Below are positions 1-9,561 of a DNA stretch of 64,000 nt, piece after piece. Every line of letters starts with the position of its first letter. Position 1 is the stretch's first letter. The DNA comes from Mucilaginibacter pineti (GTDB taxonomy: Bacteria; Bacteroidota; Bacteroidia; Sphingobacteriales; Sphingobacteriaceae). The notes below the pieces were generated by a model. That model was not told where the DNA came from. It was given only the letters and a program-made list of their open reading frames with translations, and searched no databases. Made by a program: the position numbers and the translations under genes. The DNA lies in the NCBI RefSeq assembly GCF_900101875.1, contig NZ_FNAI01000002.1, forward strand, positions 620,001-684,000, written 5' to 3'.

Positions 1-241
1 ATACGGTTGAATAGTCGCGCTGATCGGCATCGGTTGTACGGATCAATGACGCGGTAAGGCCGCTATCCAACAAACTATTCCCCACCGAAATGAAAATTGA
101 TAACATAGCTATGAGCCCAAATTGTGATGGCTCCAGTATGCGTGCCAGGAATATGGATATGCCAATGCTTATCAGTTTTGAGCTTAATTGCTGCCACAGC
201 GACCATAATATGCCAGATACGGCTCTTTGTTTATAACTCAT
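1..241 (-). CDS. Polysaccharide flippase (Wzx/MATE-like), N-terminal part
   Basis: The first 80 residues of a membrane protein run off the left edge. The ATG is at 241-239, just downstream of the dehydrogenase stop at 247. The start reads MSYKQRAVSGILWSLWQQ, followed by hydrophobic stretches containing LARILEPSQFG and MLSIFISVGNSLLDSG. This is typical of the oligosaccharide flippase family, which moves lipid-linked repeat units across the inner membrane. It is the third gene of the minus-strand series UpxY - sugar dehydrogenase - flippase, with only 5 bp to its neighbour, so it is almost certainly co-transcribed. The C-terminal four fifths lie outside the window, so the subfamily cannot be fixed. 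Confidence 0.85.
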   Translation of the reverse strand, partial: MSYKQRAVSGILWSLWQQLSSKLISIGISIFLARILEPSQFGLIAMLSIFISVGNSLLDSGLTASLIRTTDADQRDYSTV

Positions 242-246
242 TATTT

Positions 247-1545
247 TTAAAGCCGGGCGTTAACAACATTGTCTGGAAAAAGGGCCTTCAAATCATAAAG
301 TACGGCGTGGGGCTTGCACAGCGCTTTTACATTCATGTCTTTAAATTCATTGTGGGCAACGGCAAGTAAAACGCCATCATAGGTCCTGGTTTTAGATTCA
401 CCATTTTCACAAATTATACCGTAGGTGCGCTTAGCTTGTGCCGCATTGGCCCAGGGATCATGAATGTGTACTTTTACTTTATATTCTTCCAGTCGTCGTA
501 CAATATCTATTACGCGGGTGTTTCTAACATCAGGGCAGTTTTCTTTAAAAGTGAAACCAAGTATCAGTACTTCGCTTTCAATTAAAGAGGTGCCGCGGCA
601 AATCATCTGTTTAATAAACTGATCTGCCACATAAGCTCCCATCGAGTCATTTATGCGCCTGCCAGCCAAAATTATCTCAGGATGATAACCCACCTCCTGG
701 GCCTTTTGGGCAAGATAGTAGGGATCTACCCCGATGCAATGCCCGCCAACAAGACCTGGTCTGAAGTTTAAGAAATTCCATTTTGTACCGGCGGCTTCCA
801 GTACTTTGTGTGTATCAATGCCCAGTTTATTAAAAATCATTGCCAGTTCATTCACAAATGCAATGTTTATATCGCGCTGCGCATTCTCTATAACTTTTGC
901 TGCTTCGGCAACTTTTATGGAATGAGCTTTGAATGTGCCCGCGGTAATGATAGAACTATAAAGCTTATCTATAGTTTCGGCTGTTTCGGGGGTTGAGCCT
1001 GATGTGATTTTACGGATCTTTGAAACGGTATGCAATTTATCTCCAGGATTGATCCGCTCCGGCGAATAGCCCACAAAAAAATCAATATTATATTTAAGCT
1101 GCGATACCTTTTCCAAAATAGGCGCGCATTCATCTTCAGTTACCCCAGGGTAAACGGTTGATTCGTAAATTACGATATCCTTCTTTTTCAGAACTTTACC
1201 CAAAAGTTTGCTGGCGTTAAGTAATGGAGAAAGATCTGGCCGGTTGTTTTTATCAACAGGGGTAGGCACTGTTACAATGTATATAGAGCACTGCCTTAAT
1301 TTTTCTGTTTCGTTGGTAACATACAAGCCGGTTTGTGTTGTACAAACAGGGGTGAGTACTGCATTCAGCTGTTCCGTTTCAATCTCCAATGTATGGTCAA
1401 CCCCCAATTTGAGCTGATTAATGCGATCTACATTGATATCAAAACCTATAACCTTGTATTTTTTTGCAAATTCAACTGCCAGGGGCAGCCCAACATAACC
1501 AAGACCTATGATGCCTATTTTAGGTTGAAATTTTTCAATTTTCAT
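247..1545 (-). CDS. Nucleotide-sugar 6-dehydrogenase (TviB/WbpO-like)
   Basis: This 432-residue NAD-dependent enzyme oxidises a UDP-N-acetylhexosamine at C6 to the uronic acid for capsule or exopolysaccharide. The Rossmann signature [11 protein letters not shown] lies near residues 9-20. The central helical domain follows, and the catalytic cysteine is Cys270 in [11 protein letters not shown]. The C-terminal UDP-binding domain contains [14 protein letters not shown]. The [13 protein letters not shown] motif is typical of the TviB/VipA/WbpO group rather than plain UDP-glucose dehydrogenase; the exact substrate is inferred. I chose the ATG at 1545 (MKIEKFQPK) because it sits directly before the Rossmann strand. 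A start at 1590 would add 15 unrelated residues. It overlaps the UpxY gene end by 11 bp, which suggests translational coupling. Confidence 0.93.
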   Translation of the reverse strand: MKIEKFQPKIGIIGLGYVGLPLAVEFAKKYKVIGFDINVDRINQLKLGVDHTLEIETEQLNAVLTPVCTTQTGLYVTNETEKLRQCSIYIVTVPTPVDKNNRPDLSPLLNASKLLGKVLKKKDIVIYESTVYPGVTEDECAPILEKVSQLKYNIDFFVGYSPERINPGDKLHTVSKIRKITSGSTPETAETIDKLYSSIITAGTFKAHSIKVAEAAKVIENAQRDINIAFVNELAMIFNKLGIDTHKVLEAAGTKWNFLNFRPGLVGGHCIGVDPYYLAQKAQEVGYHPEIILAGRRINDSMGAYVADQFIKQMICRGTSLIESEVLILGFTFKENCPDVRNTRVIDIVRRLEEYKVKVHIHDPWANAAQAKRTYGIICENGESKTRTYDGVLLAVAHNEFKDMNVKALCKPHAVLYDLKALFPDNVVNARL

Positions 1546-2098
1546 GATTTTCGCTGATATTATTAATTGATAAGTTTTGGATTGCAACACGCGTTACTAA
1601 CGCACAATTGATGGTATCGAAAACCATTAAAATGTTTTTACCCTGTATTTGCAGTACTTTGCCCATTTGGTTTACAAGTGGGCCTTCCTTTATTTTAACT
1701 GTATCGCCAATGTTGATATTACACATGCTTACAATTTCAATATCCCTGTAATTAATAAGGTAAGTTCTTATTTCCTCTATTACATTATCTCTTACTACGG
1801 CGGGTTTCCCCATGTAATAAACAAAACCAAGTACACCCAGTATATACAGTGCTCTTGATTGCTCGTAAACATCAACATGTACAAATACATAGGAACTAAA
1901 CAGGGGCACACTGATTTCTTTTTTTCTGTCTGACCATTGATTAACTACCTCTCTGACAGGGCAATATGATTCAATGTCATGTTGCTTTAAAAGTCTGTCT
2001 ACCTTTTTTTCCCATCGGGGCTTTGTGTATAAAACAAGCCATTTTTTTTCACGATAGTTTGCCATGCGAACTGCTGATGCGCTTAATTGGGTTTCCAT
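1535..2098 (-). CDS. upxY: UpxY-family transcription antiterminator (NusG paralogue)
   Basis: This 187-residue protein has an N-terminal NusG (NGN) domain around residues 15-110 ([25 protein letters not shown]). The C-terminal KOW-type segment contains [20 protein letters not shown]. UpxY proteins in Bacteroidota bind RNA polymerase at their own polysaccharide operon leader and allow full-length transcription. Here the gene is first in the operon with the sugar dehydrogenase and flippase, and it follows a 388-bp leader with a 111-bp direct repeat, which fits that role. The ATG at 2098 is taken; an internal ATG at 2065 (MANYREKKW) is an alternative. It lies downstream of wzc on the same strand. 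Confidence 0.9.
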   Translation of the reverse strand: METQLSASAVRMANYREKKWLVLYTKPRWEKKVDRLLKQHDIESYCPVREVVNQWSDRKKEISVPLFSSYVFVHVDVYEQSRALYILGVLGFVYYMGKPAVVRDNVIEEIRTYLINYRDIEIVSMCNINIGDTVKIKEGPLVNQMGKVLQIQGKNILMVFDTINCALVTRVAIQNLSINNISENHEN

Positions 2099-2486
2099 AA
2101 AATGAATAAAGTTGAGTCGGGGGGGATTGCTGAAGGCTTAGTATAGCTTCGCCAATTCACTCACATAATGTAGAGATGCCTTTTTTTAAGGATTGTTTTT
2201 GACAAAATTATTAACCCGGTTTAACCCGGTAATTGGTTTATAACAAGGGCAACTTGTGTAGCTTGTGGCTCCGCCACTCCACTCACATGGCCCGCAATAA
2301 ATAAAAAGATAGAACAAAATATTAGCCCGGTTTAACCCGGTAATTGGTTTATAACAGCAGCAACTTGTATTGCTTGTGGCTCCGCCATTCCACTCACATG
2401 GCCTGCCGGTAAAAAATAATACAGCTGAACTAAGAGCTTATAACAAATAATTATTTAACCTAAGGTTACGGCAAAAAACGAGGCTA
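2099..2486 (-). repeat. Leader region with 111-bp direct repeats before upxY
   Basis: This non-coding stretch lies between wzc and upxY. Two copies of a roughly 92-bp unit occur at 2202-2293 and 2314-2405, offset by exactly 111 bp in their core. Each carries two tandem TTAACCCGG boxes, AATTGGTTTATAACA, a small hairpin (GTGGC-TCC-GCCAC in the first copy) and CCACTCACATGG. A third, degenerate end (GCTTCGCCAATTCACTCACAT) occurs at about 2146-2166. On the transcribed minus strand these could form repeated RNA hairpins just upstream of the antiterminator gene. Function is inferred from position; a family of dispersed repeats is the other possibility. Confidence 0.75.
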
Positions 2487-4799
2487 TCAACTACCATAAG
2501 CTGATGCATATCCATAGCTTCCATAGGCATAAGCCGGCCGGTTTTCTTTTTTTGCATCGTTAAACACCACCATAACGTTATTTAATTTATCATTATCGTA
2601 AATATCCTTTAGTATACTTAGCTGCTCTGTATTGGTATAATTATACCTCACCATATAAATACTCAACTCGGCATATTTGGCCAGGCTAAAAGCATCTGCA
2701 ACGGCTCCAACCGGCGATGTATCAAGTACTATGTAGTCAAACTGGGTTTTGCACCAGTTAAAAAGCAAATCAAGCCGTTTATCAGATAGCAGCTCGGCCG
2801 GATTTATGGCCTTGGTGCCGCTTCCCATCACAAACAGGTTCCCCGATTCGCCATAAGGCTGGACACAATCAGCCGGAGAATTAGTGTTGCCCGTTAAAAA
2901 GTCATTAATACCCAGGGTTTGCTCCATGTTGATAGATTTAAGCAAATCGGGTTTACGCAGATCAAACTCCATGATCAGTACTTGTTTTTTGAGCATGGAA
3001 AGCGTTAAGCCCAGGTTGATACTGAAAAAGGTTTTGCCTTCGCCTTTCATTGATGACGTAACCAACATGGTTTTGTGCTGAATTCCCTGGTTTAGAAATC
3101 CTATATTACTACGGATATACCTGAACAATTCTGAAATGTTGGTGTTGCTTCCATTGGATATTACTACCGGGCTTTGATTTTCATAGTTATGGCACAATTC
3201 GCCTAATATTTTTACTCCCTTTATGTTCAATAAGCTTGACTGATCCTTAATTTTCAGGCTCAGTTTCCTTTTTAAGAAGATGAATAGTCCGGGGATAAAC
3301 AAACCGGCTATAATGCCAAACAAATACATAAGCTGTTGCTTGGGGAATTCAGCTACCGGGTTAGCCGCTGGCTTATCAATTAGCTGCGACGACGGAATTG
3401 TTGCCGACAGCGATAAAGCGGTTTCTTCTCTTTTTTGCAACAGGTACTGGTATAAATTAGTTTTTACCCCCTGTTCCCGGCTTCGTTGTAAAAGTCCGCG
3501 CTCAAGTGACGGAACAGAACGGATGCGTGAGTCATATTGAGCGGAGTTTTGCTTAAGCAATTTATGACCGATAGAAAACCCATTTTTGATATTGTTCAGG
3601 TTTTCCCTGATATTTAATCGCAGATTGGCTATTTGGTTGCTCAGCTCCTGAACCAGCGGGTTGGCCAGGTTTGCGCTGCTAAGCATGCGGTTTCTTTCCA
3701 GCTGAAGGTCATTGAAACGGCTAACCAGGGTATTTAATACCGGATCTTTCAATCCCATAGTGCTTGGTACTGCATTATATTGGTTAGCCGAGTTACTTAA
3801 ATAAGTTTCGATGGATTTTACAATGCCCAATTGAATATTTGACTCTTCAAGTAACTGATCATACTCGGCCGATTTTGTTAAATTTACCTGTGTACTGGCT
3901 CCAATCTCCACGGCTCCCCTTTGTTGCTTAAAGGTTTCTATATCACCTTCAGTGTATGATAAATCCTGCTCCAAAGCATGCAGCCTTTTATCAATAAACA
4001 ATATGGTATTTACCGCGGTAACATTCTTTTTAACAACATTTTCTGCGTTGTAAGTAGATATGATATTGTTAAGAATGTCTATCCCTCTTTCCGGTACAGC
4101 GTCAACAAGGCTTAGGGTTAAGGTGTTTGATTCTTTAACAACAGGATTTACCTGTAATAAACCAGCGCTGTAAGCTGCTGCCAGCCTGGTGAGGCTTTTA
4201 AACTGAATTAATGTAGGCTGCTCATAGCTTGCGCTGGCCGGGCCTTTTGCTACCTTAAATGAGTAATCGCTATGGTTAATCATTTGGTTATAGTAATATA
4301 TCCATGTTTGGTTTCCGTCTATAAGCAAAAATTTATTTTGCGTATAGGCCTGGATGTACAATTTTTTTAGATATGCGCTATTGCCGATTCTTTTTATGGT
4401 AACAATAAAAGGCCGCTCGGCATTATAAAGTTCTTTTGTTTTATAACCGCTTTCATCAAAGTATGCGGTTTCCATGTTGAGTTTTTTAAATACGCTATAA
4501 ATGAGATCTTTTGATCGTAGCACTTCAATTTCGTTGTCTACTGTTTTTGTTTCCTGGAACATATTCAGATCACTGAATGCGGTAGCTTTTAAAATACCAT
4601 TGCCGTTTTTATCGTCGGGTATAAGGAGGGTACTGGTTACCTTATACAATGGGGTAACATAGTTTAAATAAGCCCAAACTGTAGTTAAACAGATAACCAT
4701 ACTTACTAAAAATAAATACCAGCCGCTTACATAGGGCATAATAGTTGCCCTAAGCTGATTACTTGGTAATGGTTCTTTTAAAATGAAGTTGGTATCCAT
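2487..4799 (-). CDS. wzc: Wzc-type polysaccharide co-polymerase and tyrosine autokinase
   Basis: This is a 770-residue inner-membrane protein. An N-terminal membrane segment (about residues 25-47) is followed by a Wzz chain-length domain, a long periplasmic coiled-coil region (about 250-450) and a second membrane segment near 495-515 (QLMYLFGIIAGLFIPGLF). The cytoplasmic BY-kinase domain has Walker A (SMKGEGKT, near 585), Walker A' (LIMEFDLRKPDL) and Walker B (YIVLDTSP). The extreme C-terminus is a tyrosine cluster (YAYGSYGYASAYGS), the usual autophosphorylation tail. It controls chain length and export with Wza, encoded 34 bp upstream on the same strand. Length and order match the family; nothing is missing. 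Confidence 0.95.
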   Translation of the reverse strand: MDTNFILKEPLPSNQLRATIMPYVSGWYLFLVSMVICLTTVWAYLNYVTPLYKVTSTLLIPDDKNGNGILKATAFSDLNMFQETKTVDNEIEVLRSKDLIYSVFKKLNMETAYFDESGYKTKELYNAERPFIVTIKRIGNSAYLKKLYIQAYTQNKFLLIDGNQTWIYYYNQMINHSDYSFKVAKGPASASYEQPTLIQFKSLTRLAAAYSAGLLQVNPVVKESNTLTLSLVDAVPERGIDILNNIISTYNAENVVKKNVTAVNTILFIDKRLHALEQDLSYTEGDIETFKQQRGAVEIGASTQVNLTKSAEYDQLLEESNIQLGIVKSIETYLSNSANQYNAVPSTMGLKDPVLNTLVSRFNDLQLERNRMLSSANLANPLVQELSNQIANLRLNIRENLNNIKNGFSIGHKLLKQNSAQYDSRIRSVPSLERGLLQRSREQGVKTNLYQYLLQKREETALSLSATIPSSQLIDKPAANPVAEFPKQQLMYLFGIIAGLFIPGLFIFLKRKLSLKIKDQSSLLNIKGVKILGELCHNYENQSPVVISNGSNTNISELFRYIRSNIGFLNQGIQHKTMLVTSSMKGEGKTFFSINLGLTLSMLKKQVLIMEFDLRKPDLLKSINMEQTLGINDFLTGNTNSPADCVQPYGESGNLFVMGSGTKAINPAELLSDKRLDLLFNWCKTQFDYIVLDTSPVGAVADAFSLAKYAELSIYMVRYNYTNTEQLSILKDIYDNDKLNNVMVVFNDAKKENRPAYAYGSYGYASAYGS

Positions 4800-4833
4800 A
4801 TGGCTACTGTTTTGATATCTCTAAAACTATGTT

Positions 4834-5595
4834 CTATCTTTTCAAAAGCACTGCTGCTAATACGGCTAAGGCAGAAATAGATGCTATGACCACTGGCAAC
4901 ATTCGCGTATTCTGACTATACTCAACTGCTTTTGATTTATCAGGTTCCACGTAAACAATATCGTTTTGTTTAAGGTTGAAATAAGGTGAATCCATTGCTT
5001 CAACGTTATTGAGGTTAAGCCGGTTCATGGTTTTGCGCCCGTTTTCGTTACGGATTACCAAAACATTATCCCTTCGTCCATAAACCGTCATATCGCCGGC
5101 CATGCCCAATGCCTCAAGCAAGTTCACATTTTCATTAGTTATTATAAATGTTGATGGTTTGTTAACCTCACCTATTACGCTTATTTTGAAGTTTAAAAGC
5201 TGAATATCAACCACAGGGTTTTTAACAAACGCAGATAGCTTTTTTGATATGTCGGCCTGTGCGTCTTCAATGGTTAGTCCTTCAATTTTGTAATCGCCTA
5301 TAAGCGGCAAATTGACCATTCCTTTTTCATTCACTTTATACCCGCTCTGATTTGACTGGTTGTTTGCTCCTGCAGTTTTATTACTATTGAACAGAAGGTT
5401 TGATTCGGGATTTGAACTATTAACTGTTACACTTAAAATATCTTTTTGATGAATAATTACCGTGCCAGGTATATTGTTATTTACAGCACCGGAGTTTGCC
5501 ATGTTACTGAAATATACCAGATCACGGCTTCCGGCACAACCGGTTACTAATAGCAACGCTGAAAGGATACTGTATAGGTTAATTTTTTTCATCAT
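4834..5595 (-). CDS. wza: Wza-like polysaccharide export outer-membrane lipoprotein
   Basis: This 253-residue lipoprotein has a signal peptide and lipobox VTGC, so the mature protein starts at Cys20. A poly-export domain follows (GTVIIHQKDILSVTV), then an SLBB segment (VNLLEALGMAGDMTVYGRRDNVLVIR). The C-terminal hydrophobic helix ends in AVLLKR. The protein forms the outer-membrane channel for polysaccharide export. A second Met at residue 2 is an equally good start. It is the first gene of the Wza-Wzc pair, and the region upstream carries five TGTAAA boxes (5701-5782), which may regulate it. Confidence 0.93.
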   Translation of the reverse strand: MMKKINLYSILSALLLVTGCAGSRDLVYFSNMANSGAVNNNIPGTVIIHQKDILSVTVNSSNPESNLLFNSNKTAGANNQSNQSGYKVNEKGMVNLPLIGDYKIEGLTIEDAQADISKKLSAFVKNPVVDIQLLNFKISVIGEVNKPSTFIITNENVNLLEALGMAGDMTVYGRRDNVLVIRNENGRKTMNRLNLNNVEAMDSPYFNLKQNDIVYVEPDKSKAVEYSQNTRMLPVVIASISALAVLAAVLLKR

Positions 5596-5700
5596 TAATA
5601 GTTTAGGAGTTGGGAAACTATTTTGAACGGTTTGGTTTATAGATCAAATTTATCTATTTGGGCATTGATAGTATACGGTTTTGGGCGATTGTCGTTTTTT

Positions 5701-5782
5701 TGTAAACATGTAACATTGTCTTCACAGTATTTGTAAAGACTTGAGGTAGAGGCGTGTAAAAGCTGTAAAAAGATGCTGTAAA
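5701..5782 (-). promoter_or_regulatory. Cluster of five TGTAAA boxes upstream of wza
   Basis: TGTAAA occurs on the plus strand at 5701, 5732, 5755, 5764 and 5777, which is TTTACA on the wza coding strand. Chance would give well under one copy in 82 bp. The same hexamer is clustered upstream of glmS, the MBOAT gene and the pectate lyase gene. I infer a binding array for an unidentified regulator of envelope polysaccharide genes. Confidence 0.45.
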
Positions 5783-5833
5783 GCATGTGTCTGCGGCATC
5801 ATTATTTTTGAAAAGTGACGTTAATTAAAAAAA

Positions 5834-5872
5834 CAAAAACAAAAAAAGCCGGAAGAAAAATCTTCCGACTTT
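5834..5872 (-). terminator. Rho-independent terminator of glmS
   Basis: An inverted repeat at 5845-5856 and 5861-5872 (CGGAAGA/TCTTCCG core, extended by three more pairs around one mismatch) has a 4-nt loop. On the minus strand it is followed by a T-rich run, 53 bp after the glmS stop. The rest of the glmS-wza gap holds the TGTAAA cluster. Confidence 0.8.
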
Positions 5873-5924
5873 GACTGATTTGTACCCTATTATTTATCCT
5901 ATTTAATAATCCGGCCTTTCACCG

Positions 5925-7763
5925 TTATTCTACAGTAACCGATTTGGCCAGGTTGCGTGGTTGGTCAACGTTACAGCCACGCTTTACGGCTATATGATAG
6001 GCGAGCAGTTGTAATGGAATAGTTGCCAGCAAGGGTAAAAAAGCTTCGTCGGCATCAGGTATTTCAATACAATGATCGGCCATGTTTTTTACTTTGGTAT
6101 CACCCTGGGTTACAATAGCTATTACTATTCCCTTTCGGGCTTTAACCTCCTGTATATTGCTGATAACTTTTTCATAGGATGAGTTTTTTGTAGCAATGAA
6201 TATTACTGGCATCTGCTCATCTATTAACGCAATGGGGCCGTGTTTCATTTCGGCAGCGGGATAACCTTCTGCATGAATATAGGAGATCTCTTTTAATTTC
6301 AAGGCTCCTTCCAAAGCAATGGGAAAGCCAAAGCCCCGGCCGAGGAAAAGGCAATTTGTCGCGTTTTTTATTTTTGAGGCAATTTGCTCAATCAGTTCAT
6401 TATCCTGAAGAAGCGTTTGTATTTTATCGGGTATGGCATCAAGCCCCGTTAGCAAGTCGATGAGTTTAGCTGGCGGTAATGTTTTCTTGTGCTGTGCTAT
6501 AAATAAAGCTATTAAAGTTAAAACGGTTACCTGGGCTGTAAAAGCCTTGGTTGATGCTACGCCTATTTCTGGTCCGGCATGTGTGTAAACCCCCGCATCA
6601 GTTATTCGCGGAATTGATGCACCAACAACATTGCAGATGCCCAAAATAGTTGCTCCTCTTTCTTTAGCTATCTCAATAGCGGCCATGGTATCGGCTGTTT
6701 CGCCTGATTGTGATACTGCGATCACAACATCTTTATCGCTAATTATGGGATTGCGATACCTGAACTCAGATGCATATTCAACCTCTACTTTAACGCGCCC
6801 ATATTCTTCAATAAGATATTCGCCTGTTAAACCCGCATGCCATGAGGTTCCGCAGGCTATGATGATTATTCGTTCTGCATTTTTTAGTTTGTCGGTATAT
6901 TGTTTAATGCCGCCCAGCTCTACCTTTCCCTCAAGAGGAAATATGCGGCCGCGCATACAATCTCTTATTGAACGTGGCTGCTCAAATATCTCCTTCATCA
7001 TAAAATGTTCAAAGCCACCTTTTTCCAATGATTCAAGCTTTAGTTCCAGTTCCTGTATCAATGGGGTTTGTACTACATTATTTAATTTCTTTATTAAAAG
7101 CTGGTTATGTTTTATTAATGCTATTTCGTTGTCTTGTAAATACACAACGTTTTTAGTGTATTCAATAATAGGGGTAGCATCTGAAGCAATAAAATATTCG
7201 TCTTGGCCAACTCCAATAACCATGGGGCTTCCTTTGCGGGCAGCTACCAGCTGGTTGGGGTTTTCCCGGTCTAAAATAACAATGGCATACGCACCAATTA
7301 CCGTATTTAAAGCAAGGCGAACGGCTTCTAACAAATCTGTTTGTTCAATATTTTGAATTTCCTCAATTAAGTGAATCAAAACCTCGGTATCAGTTTCACT
7401 TTTAAATGTGTGCCCCCTTGCAAGAAGTTCTTCTTTAAGGATCAGATAATTTTCAATGATGCCATTATGAATAATATGTAAACGGTTATCATTTGAACTA
7501 TGCGGATGCGAATTTGCATCAGACGGCGCACCGTGTGTGGCCCACCTGGTATGCCCTATAGCAACATGGCCGCTTTTGTCCTTGTCCGCAGTTTCTGCTT
7601 CAAGGCAGGCCACTTTTCCTGCTTTTTTATGTACACTGAAACCTGCACTATTTATAATAGCAATACCGGCGCTGTCATAACCGCGATATTCTAATCTTTT
7701 AAGGCCATTCAGCACAATAGGCCAGGCCTCTCTTGATCCGATGTAACCAACAATTCCGCACAT
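5925..7763 (-). CDS. glmS: Glutamine-fructose-6-phosphate aminotransferase (isomerizing)
   Basis: This 612-residue enzyme makes glucosamine-6-phosphate, the first committed step to UDP-GlcNAc for peptidoglycan, LPS and the polysaccharide made next door. The N-terminal class-II glutamine amidotransferase domain starts MCGIVGYIGSR with the nucleophile Cys2. Two SIS sugar-isomerase domains follow (IIACGTSWHAG, AVSQSGETADT, LGRGFGFPIALEGALKLKE). The C-terminus DQPRNLAKSVTVE is the conserved active-site tail. Length is normal. It stands alone with its own terminator. I saw nothing resembling a glmS ribozyme upstream; the 5' gap instead carries TGTAAA boxes. Confidence 0.98.
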   Translation of the reverse strand: MCGIVGYIGSREAWPIVLNGLKRLEYRGYDSAGIAIINSAGFSVHKKAGKVACLEAETADKDKSGHVAIGHTRWATHGAPSDANSHPHSSNDNRLHIIHNGIIENYLILKEELLARGHTFKSETDTEVLIHLIEEIQNIEQTDLLEAVRLALNTVIGAYAIVILDRENPNQLVAARKGSPMVIGVGQDEYFIASDATPIIEYTKNVVYLQDNEIALIKHNQLLIKKLNNVVQTPLIQELELKLESLEKGGFEHFMMKEIFEQPRSIRDCMRGRIFPLEGKVELGGIKQYTDKLKNAERIIIIACGTSWHAGLTGEYLIEEYGRVKVEVEYASEFRYRNPIISDKDVVIAVSQSGETADTMAAIEIAKERGATILGICNVVGASIPRITDAGVYTHAGPEIGVASTKAFTAQVTVLTLIALFIAQHKKTLPPAKLIDLLTGLDAIPDKIQTLLQDNELIEQIASKIKNATNCLFLGRGFGFPIALEGALKLKEISYIHAEGYPAAEMKHGPIALIDEQMPVIFIATKNSSYEKVISNIQEVKARKGIVIAIVTQGDTKVKNMADHCIEIPDADEAFLPLLATIPLQLLAYHIAVKRGCNVDQPRNLAKSVTVE

Positions 7764-8124
7764 GTTTTTGGGGCTTTAATGATAAATTAAGTTTAGATGT
7801 TACTTTGTTTAGTAAAGTTATTTGATTGATAATCAATAAAATAAGCTTTTGCTTAATTGCCCGGATATTGTAAATATGGCTATTGTTTACACATTTAAAC
7901 TGTGAAAGGATGTCAATTGCTTTACAGCTATTTGTTAGGTGGTTAAATTAGTAAAGTTGATTATCAGCCGGTAGCGTCATAACGGTTGTTCTTAAACCTG
8001 TAAACTGCGGCGTATGGTGTTGTAAAGTTTGTTTCGTGATTTTACACAATGATATACGATTGAAAGGGTACTATTTTATATCGTTTTATTTTCAGGTAGG
8101 TTTAGTTAACCAAAAAGCCTGACA
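7764..8124. promoter_or_regulatory. Divergent promoter region glmS / MBOAT with TGTAAA boxes
   Basis: This 361-bp AT-rich spacer separates two divergent genes. It has three TGTAAA (7869, 7999, 8021) and three TTTACA (7886, 7921, 8041). Two pairs are inverted: 7869/7886 with an 11-bp gap and 8021/8041 with a 14-bp gap. No convincing TAnnTTTG promoter box was found by eye. The motif matches the cluster upstream of wza, so shared control is inferred. Confidence 0.45.
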
Positions 8125-9555
8125 ATGATATTCAATTCGTTTACTTTTCTTCTTTTTTTTCCAATAGTAACGGTTTTATATTTCCTGTTACCTCACAAAT
8201 TAAGATGGTTGCTGCTGCTTGGAGCAAGCTGCTATTTTTATATGTTTTTTAAAGCAATTTATATACTCATCCTGTTTTTTACAATAATTATTGATTATAC
8301 CGCCGGGATTTATCTTGAAAAAGTTAAGGAACCTAAAAAGAAAAAACTTTTATTGATACTAAGCCTTACGGCAAACATTGGGGTGCTGGCCGTATTCAAA
8401 TATTTTAATTTTTTTAACAATAATTTATCTGGCCTGCTGGAATGGTGGGGATATACTAATCCAATTCCGTTTTTGCAGATATTGCTTCCGATAGGCTTGT
8501 CATTTCACACTTTTCAGGCCATGAGTTACACCATTGAGGTGTATAGGGGCAATCAAAAAGCCGAGCATCATTTTGGTATTTATGCCTTATATGTTATGTT
8601 TTATCCGCAATTGGTTGCAGGTCCTATTGAAAGGCCCCAAAACCTGCTGCCACAGTTTAAAAGCGAACATCGTTTTAATGCCCTGGACGTTTCCGAAGGA
8701 TTGAAAAGAATGTTGATCGGCTTTTTTAAAAAGGTTGTTGTTGCCGATAGGTTATCTATTTATGTGAAAACCGTTTTTAATAATTATCCTGAACACGGAT
8801 CGGTCACAATAATGCTGGCTTTTTTATTTTTTGCCGTACAGATCTACTGCGACTTTTCGGGCTATTCGGATATTGCCATAGGCAGTGCCAGGGTTATGGG
8901 CTTTAAACTGATGGAGAATTTCAGGCGGCCTTATTTTGCAAAAAGTATAAACGAGTTTTGGAGCAGGTGGCATATTTCCCTTTCAACATGGTTTAAAGAT
9001 TACGTGTATATCCCGTTGGGCGGTAGCCGGGTTAGCAAAGGGCGGCTGTATTTAAATTTATTTGCAGTGTTTATGATAAGCGGCCTGTGGCATGGCGCCA
9101 ATTGGACATTCATTGTTTGGGGTGCTTTACATGGTTTTTACCTGATCTGCGGAATGGTAACTCAAAAATGGAGGGCAGCAATTGCAAATAAAATAGGTTT
9201 AGGTGCCGGAATATTTGCCAATTTTTTGAATATATCTTTCACAATATTTCTGGTTACTATTAGCTGGGTATTTTTCAGAGCCGTGTCGTTAGGGCAGGCC
9301 TGGGATTTGCTCAAAGGGGTTTTTATTTATAAACCGGGATTTTTCATAGGCGAACCTTCCTATTTTCTATATGATCTTATGGCCATAGCCGCTTTGTTTT
9401 TTTACGAATTAAAGCAGGAGTACAACATTCATTCATTGCGGTTTCTGCACAGTGAAAGGTTAGTGGTACGCATGGCTTCGTATATGGCATTAGTTTTTTT
9501 AATCCTGTTGTTTGGCGTTTTTGACGGGGGACAATTCATTTATTTCCAGTTTTAA
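8125..9555 (+). CDS. MBOAT-family O-acyltransferase (AlgI-like)
   Basis: This 476-residue polytopic membrane protein of the membrane-bound O-acyltransferase family has about ten hydrophobic segments. Conserved features include YPQLVAGPIERP, the YCDFSGYSDIAIG block, WSRWHISLSTWFKDYVY and the likely catalytic His323 in ISGLWHGANWTF. AlgI-type proteins carry acyl groups across the inner membrane to a periplasmic acetylation partner. The next gene, 6 bp downstream, encodes an SGNH-like protein with one N-terminal anchor, the expected partner. The acceptor is probably the polysaccharide exported by the Wza/Wzc system, by neighbourhood only. Confidence 0.93.
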   Translation: MIFNSFTFLLFFPIVTVLYFLLPHKLRWLLLLGASCYFYMFFKAIYILILFFTIIIDYTAGIYLEKVKEPKKKKLLLILSLTANIGVLAVFKYFNFFNNNLSGLLEWWGYTNPIPFLQILLPIGLSFHTFQAMSYTIEVYRGNQKAEHHFGIYALYVMFYPQLVAGPIERPQNLLPQFKSEHRFNALDVSEGLKRMLIGFFKKVVVADRLSIYVKTVFNNYPEHGSVTIMLAFLFFAVQIYCDFSGYSDIAIGSARVMGFKLMENFRRPYFAKSINEFWSRWHISLSTWFKDYVYIPLGGSRVSKGRLYLNLFAVFMISGLWHGANWTFIVWGALHGFYLICGMVTQKWRAAIANKIGLGAGIFANFLNISFTIFLVTISWVFFRAVSLGQAWDLLKGVFIYKPGFFIGEPSYFLYDLMAIAALFFYELKQEYNIHSLRFLHSERLVVRMASYMALVFLILLFGVFDGGQFIYFQF

Positions 9556-9561
9556 ATTATT

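Noticed and set aside
2202..2405. CRISPR-like repeats before upxY
   Set aside because: Only two full copies of a long unit; no short regular repeats, no spacers and no cas genes.
6631..7356. 241-codon plus-strand frame opposite glmS
   Set aside because: Ser/Ile/Thr-rich antisense shadow of a highly conserved gene.
7764..7923. Possible glmS ribozyme upstream of glmS
   Set aside because: No matching core could be seen by eye and the region is AT-rich with simple boxes; the ribozyme is mainly a Firmicutes feature.
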